Source of the DNA: Chryseobacterium sp. OV279
GTDB lineage: Bacteria; Bacteroidota; Bacteroidia; Flavobacteriales; Weeksellaceae
Length of the DNA stretch: 64,000 nt
Direction: 5' to 3'
NCBI RefSeq assembly: GCF_900128945.1
Contig: NZ_FQUD01000002.1
Coordinates: 586,371 to 650,370 of the forward strand
Shown here: piece by piece, positions 26,143 through 33,986 of the stretch
Position numbering within the stretch: the first letter of the stretch is position 1
Layout of the letters: each line of letters starts with the position of its first letter
The notes under the pieces: generated by a model
Databases searched by the model: none
The model's input: the letters and a program-made list of their open reading frames with translations, nothing else
Told to the model about the DNA's origin: nothing
Translations under genes and position numbers: made by a program

Positions 26143-26913
26143 ATGCTTAATTTTGAAGAATTAAAAAGCTTTTTGAACGAAAAGGCAGACCAATACAACA
26201 GTCCCGATTTTTTAGAAGATGACCCGATACAGATTCCGCACCGCTTTTCCTTAAAACAGGACGTGGAAATTGCAGGTTTTCTGGCGGCCACTATTTCCTG
26301 GGGAAACCGGAAGTCGATTGTGAAATCTGCAGAGAAAATGCTGGATATCATGGGGAATTCTCCTTATGATTTTGTATTGAATTATTCAGATAAAGATCTC
26401 GAAGTTCTTCAGGACAAAAGTATACACAGAACTTTTAACGGCCAGGATTTTGCTTACTTCATCAGGCAGTTCAATAAAATCTATAAAGAAAATGAAAGTC
26501 TCGAGAATTTATTTTTAGTAAAAGATCAGGAGACCAATTTTCTTCATGCTATTGAAAGATTCAGAAACAGTTTTCTGGAAACGGAGAAACACAGAAGCCA
26601 TAAACACGTCAGTTCGCCATATAAAAATTCGTCCTCCAAAAGGATCATTATGTTCCTGCGCTGGATGGTACGGAAGGATAAGCATGGCGTAGATTTTGGG
26701 ATTTGGGAAAATATAGACCAGAAACACCTGTCGATTCCGCTGGATGTTCATACGGGAAATATTTCGAGAAAGCTCGGTTTGGTTTCCAGAACGCAGAATG
26801 ACTGGAAAACAGTGGAAGAACTGGATGCTGCTATCAGACAATTTGATGAGAAAGATCCCGCCAAATATGATTTTGCCCTGTTTGGACTGGGAGTGACCAA
26901 AGAACTCTTATAA
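26143..26913 (+). CDS. TIGR02757 family (DUF2400) protein
   Basis: 256 residues. Family landmarks: DPIQIPHRF near 27-35, EIAGFLAATISWGNRKSI at about 42-59, MFLRWMVRKD near 168, and IPLDVHTGNISRKLGL at about 197-212. The C-terminus ends in the family-typical DFALFGLGV. The conserved HRF, DVHT and helical layout suggest a helix-hairpin-helix glycosylase-like fold, but the biochemical role is not established as far as I know. Overlapping expression with rnz hints at nucleic acid metabolism, an inference from position. Confidence 0.88.
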   Translation: MLNFEELKSFLNEKADQYNSPDFLEDDPIQIPHRFSLKQDVEIAGFLAATISWGNRKSIVKSAEKMLDIMGNSPYDFVLNYSDKDLEVLQDKSIHRTFNGQDFAYFIRQFNKIYKENESLENLFLVKDQETNFLHAIERFRNSFLETEKHRSHKHVSSPYKNSSSKRIIMFLRWMVRKDKHGVDFGIWENIDQKHLSIPLDVHTGNISRKLGLVSRTQNDWKTVEELDAAIRQFDEKDPAKYDFALFGLGVTKELL

Positions 26914-26925
26914 CACTACGAAAGG

Positions 26926-27489
26926 ATGAAAAAAGAAACTGAAAAAACAGAAGTCGAAAAAACAGAAATCTTAGAGAAAATAGCAAACGGTATTACGTGG
27001 TGGGTAGGTTCTATTCCGTCACTTATCGTTCATACCTTATTCTTTATTACCTCATTTCTTTTGCCGATGCTCAATTTGGTTGAGTTTGACAAAATGCTTT
27101 TGATTCTTACAACAGTCGTTTCTCTGGAAGCGATTTATCTGGCTATTTTCATTCAGATGTCCGTGAATAAGAGTCATGAGAAAATTGAAGACATCCAGGA
27201 AGATATCGAGGAGATCAGTGAAGATATTGAAGACATCCAGGAAGATATTGAGGAGATCAGCGAAGACATTGAAGAAATCAGCGAAGATATCGAGGAGATC
27301 AATGAAGATATTGAGGACATCCAGGAAGATATTGAAGAGATTAATGAGGACGAGGATGACGAAGACCACAATGAAAGAGCTAAAAATGTGATCCTTAAAA
27401 GCAATGTGAATTCCAACAAAAATGAAATCAAAGCTCTAAAAGATATCATCAGCCAGCTTAAGAATGAAATTGAGGAACTGAAGAAATAA
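26926..27489 (+). CDS. DUF1003-like membrane protein with acidic heptad-repeat coiled coil
   Basis: 187 residues. Two membrane helices (about 25-48, SIPSLIVHTLFFITSFLLP; about 56-80, LLILTTVVSLEAIYLAIFIQ) match the pattern of DUF1003 proteins, which I know as small inner membrane proteins of unknown role. Residues about 86-142 are eight heptads such as EDIQEDI, EEISEDI and EEINEDI, with Ile at a/d positions and acidic residues elsewhere. They are encoded by 21-base DNA repeats. A second predicted coil (about 158-187) ends the protein. The acidic rod would lie in the cytoplasm if the two helices form a hairpin. Last gene of the rnz operon. Confidence 0.7.
   Translation: MKKETEKTEVEKTEILEKIANGITWWVGSIPSLIVHTLFFITSFLLPMLNLVEFDKMLLILTTVVSLEAIYLAIFIQMSVNKSHEKIEDIQEDIEEISEDIEDIQEDIEEISEDIEEISEDIEEINEDIEDIQEDIEEINEDEDDEDHNERAKNVILKSNVNSNKNEIKALKDIISQLKNEIEELKK
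27183..27350 (+). repeat. 21-base coding repeat (eight heptad units)
   Basis: Imperfect 21-mers of the form GAAGATATTGAGGAGATCAGC, differing mostly at third positions, encode the acidic heptads. Copy number is a candidate for slippage. Confidence 0.8.
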
Positions 27490-27542
27490 ACAGATTTTTC
27501 GAACAGGACAAAAGATAACTGAGTATAATCATTCTCAGAAAT

Positions 27543-27576
27543 AAAAGACCGGAAACAGTAAACCGGTCTTTTTTTA
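27543..27576 (+). terminator. Rho-independent terminator of the rnz operon
   Basis: AAAAGACCGG/CCGGTCTTTT stem with a 10-base loop, then a T run. Confidence 0.85.
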
Positions 27577-27710
27577 TGCTGTTTTTAACATTGAAAATGT
27601 AATCCTACTAATTTTGTGGAATATATAATTATAAAATAAAATTATTACGAATACACGTGGTGAATTATTTGATCTTACTAAAAAAGAGTGTTTTTAATTG
27701 ATATTTTTGC

Positions 27711-27718
27711 TACATTTG
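27711..27718 (+). promoter_or_regulatory. Predicted -7 box of first choice-of-anchor L gene
   Basis: A perfect TACATTTG 16 bases before the ATG. The -33 region (GTGTTTTT) is poor. Confidence 0.45.
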
Positions 27719-27734
27719 AGCAAACAATAATAAA

Positions 27735-30101
27735 ATGTTAAGTTATAGATTGAATAATTACTTTTTAGTTACACTGTTTTTACTAACGTCTGTTTTGGCA
27801 TTTTCCCAAAGGGCAGACCGAAAGCCAAAGCCTGAAAAGTTTAGTGCAGAAAGTAAGAAGGCCGGTGTATTCATAGACGTCAATGTACCCACTTACCCAC
27901 CTTCAGCCTATACAATAGAAGATATTGTAAAAAAAGTGCTGATTTCCGGAGGATCGGTCTGTGCGGCCCCCAATGTGAGTAATGTAACCATAACTCCCAA
28001 TCAGCTTTCAACAGATACAGAGAGAGCCTGGGGATATTTCAACAAAGGAACGACCAATTTCCCTTTTACTGATGGAGTTCTTCTGGTAACAGGAAAAGCA
28101 AGAAGGGCTGGAAACGGTTTGGAAGGCCCGAATTCATTAAGCGATATCGTGCCGGGTGCGGGAATGAATGATCCCGATCTGGTAGCAGCCATTAACCCAC
28201 CGGGTAACCTTAAAGACGTGGTATCCCTGGAATTTGATTTTGTCCCGAACAGCAATCAGGTGAAATTCAATTATTTGTTTGCCTCAGAAGAATACACCAG
28301 TGGGTTTCCTTGTGGTGACTTCGCAGACGGTTTTGCCCTCCTTCTTAAAAAAGTAGGAGATCCTACCTATGAAAATCTGGCTATTTTGCCCAACGGAGAC
28401 GGACCTGTAAGTGTAACGAATATTGTTCCGGCAGGAGTAGGCTGCGGTCCTGCAGACATTAAAAATGAACAGTATTTCGCTGGATTGAATACACTGAATG
28501 TAGAAACTAATTTTATAGGAAGAACGATACCTCTTAAAGCGGTTGCCACCGTTATTCCTGGCCAGACTTATCATTTTAAAATGGTTTTGGCGGATGCAAT
28601 AGACAATAATTATGATTCTGCTGTATTCTTACAGGGAGGATCGTTTGATATCGGAATGACCATTGTTGACAATAACGGAAACCCTCTGGGAGAAACATTG
28701 AATATGTGCGACAATACCCCACAGGTTTTAAAAGCACAGGTAACAGCCGTTCCTGGAATGACGTACAAATGGTACAAAAACGGCGTCCTGATTCCTAATG
28801 CAACCAGTGCGATATACATAGCCACTTCTCCGGGAGTATATGAAGTGAAAACTTTTGTGGGCGGAACGGAATGTCAGAAAGCAAGCATCACGATCATAGG
28901 AGGAACTTCTCCTACTGCTCAGAGTGCCACACTCAAACTGTGTGCTACCCCGACTTTAAGTACCTTTAATCTGGACAGTGCAAAACCACAGATCAGTACA
29001 ACAGCTGGAGCCGTATTCCGTTTTTATGCCAATCAGGCGGATGCACAAGCGCAAAATAACAGTTTCATCACCAACACAACAGCATATAATGGGACAGATA
29101 ACCAGGTTATTTATGTGTTGGTTTCCAATGGAGCTTTCTGTAGCAAAATTGTTACCCTGACATTAAGAAGAGAAGAAACTCCGGTTGCCCAGCTTACCGC
29201 GCCAAGAATGAGAATCTGTGCCGGTGAGTCTCTGATCTTAACCGCTTCCGGTGGAGTAACGTATCAGTGGGGTGACGCATCATCGACTGGCGGCGTAAGA
29301 ACGGTAAGCCCAACCCAAACGACTACTTATACAGTATATGCTATCGGTGCACAGGGATGCCGATCTCTGCAGCCTGCTACTATTACGGTTGATGTTGTAC
29401 CGGCTATTGTATCTTCTCTGAAAGGAGGGCACATCTGTGAAGGAGATATGATTCTTTTAGACGCCGGATCAGGGCCGGGATATACCTATGAATGGAATAC
29501 CGGTGAAACCACTCAGGCTATTACCGTGGGAACCCCGGGAGAATATACCGTAAAGATCAGCAACGGAGTGTGTTCCAAAGAATTTAAAACTCAGGTGATA
29601 CGTGCCATAGTTCCTCAAATCATAAAAGTGGATTATAACGTGAACGGAACCATGGTTCTTACCGCAAGCAACCCAAGTAATGGGACACTGGAATATTCTG
29701 TAGATAACGGTTTCACATGGCAGGCTTCCAATGTATTCTCCAATGTTCCTAAAAATACAGTGATCTCCATCCGTGTCAAAGTGAAAAATACCAGCTGTGT
29801 AGGATTTCTTGAATATTTTACATTTGTCATAAAGAATGTGATCACGCCAAACGGAGATAAAGTAAATGATATCATCGATTTCAGTGGAGTGAGTGGATAT
29901 AAGGACTTTAAGGGTCTGGTTTTCGACCGCTATGGAAGAGAGGTGTTTAAGGCTGTTAAAACCCGACCGTACTGGGATGGTTATTTCCAGGGAAAACGTC
30001 TGCCTACTTCATCCTATTGGTATCAGGTAACCTATGAGGATCCTGCCAGTAAGGAGATGGCGGTGAAAACAGGATGGATCCTTCTTAAAAATCTGGAATA
30101 A
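27735..30101 (+). CDS. Choice-of-anchor L protein with T9SS type B sorting domain, paralog 1
   Basis: 788 residues. The signal peptide ends near 25 (SVLAFSQ). The choice-of-anchor L domain spans about 42-310: KAGVFIDVNVPTYP, GYFNKGTTNFPF, LEFDFVPNSNQVKFNYLFASEEY, DGFALLLKK, YHFKMVLAD. Ig-like repeats follow, including ICAGESLILTASGGVTYQW. The last about 90 residues (ITPNGDKVNDIIDF ... WILLKNLE) form the gliding-motility-associated type B C-terminal domain used for T9SS export. SprB-like adhesins with this domain are surface-bound and often need a PorP/SprF partner; none is encoded here. Probable adhesin. Two paralogs follow, each with its own terminator and promoter. Confidence 0.88.
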   Translation: MLSYRLNNYFLVTLFLLTSVLAFSQRADRKPKPEKFSAESKKAGVFIDVNVPTYPPSAYTIEDIVKKVLISGGSVCAAPNVSNVTITPNQLSTDTERAWGYFNKGTTNFPFTDGVLLVTGKARRAGNGLEGPNSLSDIVPGAGMNDPDLVAAINPPGNLKDVVSLEFDFVPNSNQVKFNYLFASEEYTSGFPCGDFADGFALLLKKVGDPTYENLAILPNGDGPVSVTNIVPAGVGCGPADIKNEQYFAGLNTLNVETNFIGRTIPLKAVATVIPGQTYHFKMVLADAIDNNYDSAVFLQGGSFDIGMTIVDNNGNPLGETLNMCDNTPQVLKAQVTAVPGMTYKWYKNGVLIPNATSAIYIATSPGVYEVKTFVGGTECQKASITIIGGTSPTAQSATLKLCATPTLSTFNLDSAKPQISTTAGAVFRFYANQADAQAQNNSFITNTTAYNGTDNQVIYVLVSNGAFCSKIVTLTLRREETPVAQLTAPRMRICAGESLILTASGGVTYQWGDASSTGGVRTVSPTQTTTYTVYAIGAQGCRSLQPATITVDVVPAIVSSLKGGHICEGDMILLDAGSGPGYTYEWNTGETTQAITVGTPGEYTVKISNGVCSKEFKTQVIRAIVPQIIKVDYNVNGTMVLTASNPSNGTLEYSVDNGFTWQASNVFSNVPKNTVISIRVKVKNTSCVGFLEYFTFVIKNVITPNGDKVNDIIDFSGVSGYKDFKGLVFDRYGREVFKAVKTRPYWDGYFQGKRLPTSSYWYQVTYEDPASKEMAVKTGWILLKNLE

Positions 30102-30120
30102 ATTTTTATACAATATTTAC

Positions 30121-30149
30121 AAAGACTGGTATTTTTGCCAGTCTTTTTT
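30121..30149 (+). terminator. Rho-independent terminator
   Basis: AAAGACTGG/CCAGTCTTT stem, 8-base T-rich loop, T run. Confidence 0.85.
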
Positions 30150-30224
30150 ATTATTTTTAAATAAAGCAAGTTTATATTGTAAAATAAATAAACTTGTATT
30201 AGTGATAATGTAAATTGTGCTAAA

Positions 30225-30256
30225 TTGAATTTCAATCAAAAAAAATAGTATTTTTG
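30225..30256 (+). promoter_or_regulatory. Predicted promoter of second choice-of-anchor L gene
   Basis: TTG at 30225-30227, 21 bases, then a perfect TATTTTTG at 30249-30256, 16 bases before the ATG. Confidence 0.55.
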
Positions 30257-30272
30257 TTTCAAATACTATAAA

Positions 30273-33200
30273 ATGTTAAATAGGAGGATTGGAAGTTTAT
30301 TTTTGGCGTTATTTTTTGTACTCTTCGGAAGTTCTGTTTTTGCTCAAAACAGAGACAGGACTACAGTTACTCCAAAAAAGATAAACCCTGCCTCTATGAA
30401 AGCCGGTGCTTTTATAGATGTTAATACACCCAATTATCCGGAATCCAGTTACAGCGTTACACAGCTGGTGAAAGACGTGTTGATATCCGGAGGAGCCTGT
30501 TCTACGTCAAACGTGAGCAACGTTAATGTTTCTCCCAATTTATCGGTCAGTGATCCGAACCGCAGCTGGGGATTTTTTAACAAAGGAACTACCGCTTTCC
30601 CTTTTGCGAAAGGAATTATTCTTACTACAGGGTTTGCCAGAAGAGCAGGAAATAGCCTTGAGACGTCATTAAGTGATGCTCTGCCTTCTTCTTCCGGAGA
30701 TTTAGATCTTGCAACGGCATTAAATGTAAGCAATAATTCGCTGAAGGATGCTACCTATATTGAATTTGATTTTGTTCCCACTTCTACTGAAATTACATTC
30801 AGGTATTTATTTGCTTCAAAAGAATACGATACAAGCCACCAGTTTGCCTGTAACATATCAGATGGATTTGCTTTACTGTTAAAGAAAGCCACAGATCCTA
30901 CCTATACGAATCTTGCAGTACTTCCGAACTCAGCGGGCCCGGTGAGTGTAACCAATATTCACCCGACCATTCCCGGAGGTTCAGGTTGTGGTCCTGTCAA
31001 TCAGCAGTATTTTGCAGGGATCAATAATAACCCTATGATTGAGACCAATTTTGACGGACGTACTGTGCCATTAATTGCAAAAGCAACGGTTGTTCCCGGT
31101 CAGACTTATCATTTTAAAATGGTTTTGGCAGATTACTCGGATTCCAATTTTGATTCCGGTGTTTTTCTTGAAGCCGGATCATTTGATATCGGGGTAAAGA
31201 TTCTGGATCCTGCCGGAGTGCAGCTTCCTGCTACAGTTACGATGTGTGACAATTCGCCACAGATATTTACGGCTTCCGTACAGGCCCCGAATGTTACCTA
31301 TCAGTGGTTTTTAAATAATAATCCTATTACGAATGCTACAGGTCCAAGTTATACTGCCACACAACCAGGAGTATACAGTGTACAGGTACTTATTCCGGGA
31401 AATAGCTGTCCGGGGACGGCCACGGTGACCGTAGTGGGCGGAACGTCTCCTACCGTACAGAATGCAGTGCTTACAGCCTGCTATACCGCCGGAAATGCAA
31501 TTTTTAATTTACCTTCAGCACAGGCTTCCATCAGTACAACACCCGGTGCAACGTTTGATTATTATGTCAATCAGGCTGATGCACTAGCTGGAAATGCAAG
31601 TACTATTGCAGGTCCTGCTGCTTATTCAAGCCCGGGAGGACAAACAGTATATGTTAGAGTCAAAAACGGCTTCTGTGCCAAAGTAGCTGAACTGCAGCTT
31701 GTAAAAGCAGCTCAGATAGCCCCATCTATTTTACCTCCGGCCGTATTGACCTGCGCCAGTTCTCAGACCACTTTAGATGCTTCTGCTTCGGTATATCCTG
31801 CAGGATCCGTTTTCAGCTGGACAACTACAGGAGGAAACATAGTTTCAGGAGCCAATACATTAACTCCGGTTATCAATGCCCCGGGAACGTATACATTAAC
31901 GATATCAAATACCTTCCAACCAGGTAGTGTAGTTTGTACAGGAGTTGCGAACGTGACCGTGACAGGAGACAGTGCGCCACCGGTAACGGGTCTTACCGCA
32001 ACCAAAATACAGATCTGTAACGGTGAATCTGTTACTTTGACAGCATCAGGAGGTGTAACATACAACTGGGCAACGCTTCCGGGAACCGGAAATACCCAAA
32101 CAGTAACACCTACTGCTACCACTACTTATACAGTGACTGCTGTAGGAGCTAATGGATGCGTCTCTCAAAATCCTGCGACCATTACTATTGAGGTTTCCCA
32201 ACCGATCACAGTACAGAATGCCGTATTGCATAAATGCTACGCTCCGGGACTGACTTATGATCTTACCACAGCTCAGAGCCAGATCACTTCTGCGGGAGGT
32301 GGGGTGACATTTACTTATTATGTTCTACAGGCTGATGCTCAGGCGGGTAATGCTAATTTTATTGCAACACCTACGTCATATGCGCCACCGGCCAATCAAA
32401 CGATATATGTTTTAGTGAAAAACGGAGGATGCCATTATGTGGTTGAACTTCAATTACTAAGAACCGCTGAAACAACACTTACGATAGCCGCACCACAGGA
32501 AATTACCTGTACGAATCCTCAGGCAACATTAAATGCTTCGGCATCAGTAGTGCCTGCAGGATCTACTATTGCCTGGACAACAACAGGTGGCGGGAATATT
32601 GTATCAGGAGCAAACACGCTGAACCCTGTAGTGAATGCAGGTGGAGTGTACACGCTTACGGTTACGAATGTTTCCCAGCCCGGTAATTTAAGCTGTACTT
32701 ATACAGCTTCGGTTACGGTAACACAAAATACAGCACTGCCAACTGCTGCAGTAGTTTCTTCACAACCCAGAATATGTGTAGGAGAATCGGTAACACTGAC
32801 GGCTTCAGGTGGTGTAACTTATAACTGGGTGGGGCTTCCAGGAAACGGAAACACTCAGGTAGTTTCTCCAACATCAACTACTGTATATACGGTATTTGCA
32901 GTAGGGGCCAACGGATGTATTTCTGCAACTCCTGCAACGGTTACTGTTGTGGTAGGCCCGCCAACTGCAGGAGTCACCGCATCTAAATTAAAAATATGTG
33001 CAGGAGAATCTGTAACCCTTACCGCTACCGGAGGATTTACTTATAACTGGGTAGGACTTCCAGGAAACGGAAACACTCAGGTAGTTTCTCCAACGATTAC
33101 GACCATCTATTCTGTATTTGCCTTGGGAGGAAACGGCTGTAGTTCCATTAATCCGGCGACAGTGCAGATTGAAGTTGTACCTGCCATTGTTTCTACACTA

Positions 33201-33878
33201 CAGGATGTTTACGTCTGTGCAGGAGATACCGGAATTCTGGATGCAGGACCGGGTGTTAATTATACTTATTTATGGAGTACAGGGGCAACTACCCAAACCA
33301 TATCAACCAACGTTCCGGGAACGTATAGTGTAACCATCAGCAATGGGGTATGTTCTAAGGTTTTCACCGCAAAACTGTTGAATCCTGAACTGCCTAAGTT
33401 TATCAATGTGGTATATGAAAATCATGTGCTTACTCTTACCACCAGCAATCCTTCTGGAGCTGTTTTAGAGTTTTCAATAGACGGGGGAATAATTTGGCAG
33501 ACGTCCAATATTTTCAATAATGTTCTGGATAATACAAATTATCATATGATGGTAAGAGAAAAAGATGCAAAGTGCAGTACATCACTGGATTATTTCACAT
33601 TTGTGATCAGCAATGCCATTACACCCAATATGGACGGTATTAATGATACCATCAACTTTACAGGAATCAGCGGCTATAATAATTTTGCAGCGTCTGTTTT
33701 TGACAGATATGGAGCAGAGTTGTTCAGAGCTACCAAGACCGATGCGGTCTGGAGGGGAACTTTAAAAGGTCTGAACCTCGCTACAGGCACGTACTGGTAT
33801 AAAGTACAATGGGAAAATCCAGCGAGTAAAAAACTTGAACAGCGTTCAGGTTGGATATTGTTAAAAAATAGGAACTAA
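30273..33878 (+). CDS. Choice-of-anchor L protein with T9SS type B sorting domain, paralog 2 (expanded)
   Basis: 1201 residues, 413 longer than its two neighbours. Signal peptide (FVLFGSSVFAQ) and a choice-of-anchor L domain (about 44-315) as in paralog 1. The extra length is a run of additional Ig-like modules between about 400 and 970: two TCASSQTTLDASASV / TCTNPQATLNASASV units with ISGANTL-type strands, and three GESVTLTASGGVTYNW units. Two of the latter are almost identical in DNA, 222 bases apart, so the expansion is recent. The type B domain (ITPNMDGINDTINF ... WILLKNRN) closes the protein. A surface adhesin with a lengthened stalk is the likeliest reading. Confidence 0.88.
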   Translation: MLNRRIGSLFLALFFVLFGSSVFAQNRDRTTVTPKKINPASMKAGAFIDVNTPNYPESSYSVTQLVKDVLISGGACSTSNVSNVNVSPNLSVSDPNRSWGFFNKGTTAFPFAKGIILTTGFARRAGNSLETSLSDALPSSSGDLDLATALNVSNNSLKDATYIEFDFVPTSTEITFRYLFASKEYDTSHQFACNISDGFALLLKKATDPTYTNLAVLPNSAGPVSVTNIHPTIPGGSGCGPVNQQYFAGINNNPMIETNFDGRTVPLIAKATVVPGQTYHFKMVLADYSDSNFDSGVFLEAGSFDIGVKILDPAGVQLPATVTMCDNSPQIFTASVQAPNVTYQWFLNNNPITNATGPSYTATQPGVYSVQVLIPGNSCPGTATVTVVGGTSPTVQNAVLTACYTAGNAIFNLPSAQASISTTPGATFDYYVNQADALAGNASTIAGPAAYSSPGGQTVYVRVKNGFCAKVAELQLVKAAQIAPSILPPAVLTCASSQTTLDASASVYPAGSVFSWTTTGGNIVSGANTLTPVINAPGTYTLTISNTFQPGSVVCTGVANVTVTGDSAPPVTGLTATKIQICNGESVTLTASGGVTYNWATLPGTGNTQTVTPTATTTYTVTAVGANGCVSQNPATITIEVSQPITVQNAVLHKCYAPGLTYDLTTAQSQITSAGGGVTFTYYVLQADAQAGNANFIATPTSYAPPANQTIYVLVKNGGCHYVVELQLLRTAETTLTIAAPQEITCTNPQATLNASASVVPAGSTIAWTTTGGGNIVSGANTLNPVVNAGGVYTLTVTNVSQPGNLSCTYTASVTVTQNTALPTAAVVSSQPRICVGESVTLTASGGVTYNWVGLPGNGNTQVVSPTSTTVYTVFAVGANGCISATPATVTVVVGPPTAGVTASKLKICAGESVTLTATGGFTYNWVGLPGNGNTQVVSPTITTIYSVFALGGNGCSSINPATVQIEVVPAIVSTLQDVYVCAGDTGILDAGPGVNYTYLWSTGATTQTISTNVPGTYSVTISNGVCSKVFTAKLLNPELPKFINVVYENHVLTLTTSNPSGAVLEFSIDGGIIWQTSNIFNNVLDNTNYHMMVREKDAKCSTSLDYFTFVISNAITPNMDGINDTINFTGISGYNNFAASVFDRYGAELFRATKTDAVWRGTLKGLNLATGTYWYKVQWENPASKKLEQRSGWILLKNRN
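32835..33094 (+). repeat. Near-identical in-frame direct repeat inside paralog 2
   Basis: A 38-base stretch from CTTCCAGGAAACGG to GTTTCTCCAAC is identical at 32835-32872 and 33057-33094. The spacing is 222 bases (74 codons), one Ig-like module. Confidence 0.85.
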
Positions 33879-33883
33879 TAAGT

Positions 33884-33916
33884 AAACCTTCCATATTTGG
33901 AAGGTTTGTTTTTTTT
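33884..33916 (+). terminator. Rho-independent terminator
   Basis: AAACCTTCCA-TATT-TGGAAGGTTT, then GTTTTTTTT. Confidence 0.9.
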
Positions 33917-33945
33917 ATGTTAAAAAAAAAGTAAAAAATACACGG

Positions 33946-33970
33946 TATATTTGAAAATAAATTAAATTTG
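33946..33970 (+). promoter_or_regulatory. Two possible -7 boxes of third choice-of-anchor L gene
   Basis: Perfect TATATTTG at 33946-33953 and perfect TAAATTTG at 33963-33970, 16 bases before the ATG. Neither has a convincing TTG at the right distance. Confidence 0.4.
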
Positions 33971-33986
33971 TTGAAACAAAAGTATT

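Noticed and set aside
27174..27449. Antisense Ser/Ile-rich frame over the heptad repeat
   Set aside because: A by-product of the 21-base coding repeat; the composition is simply the complement of the acidic heptads.
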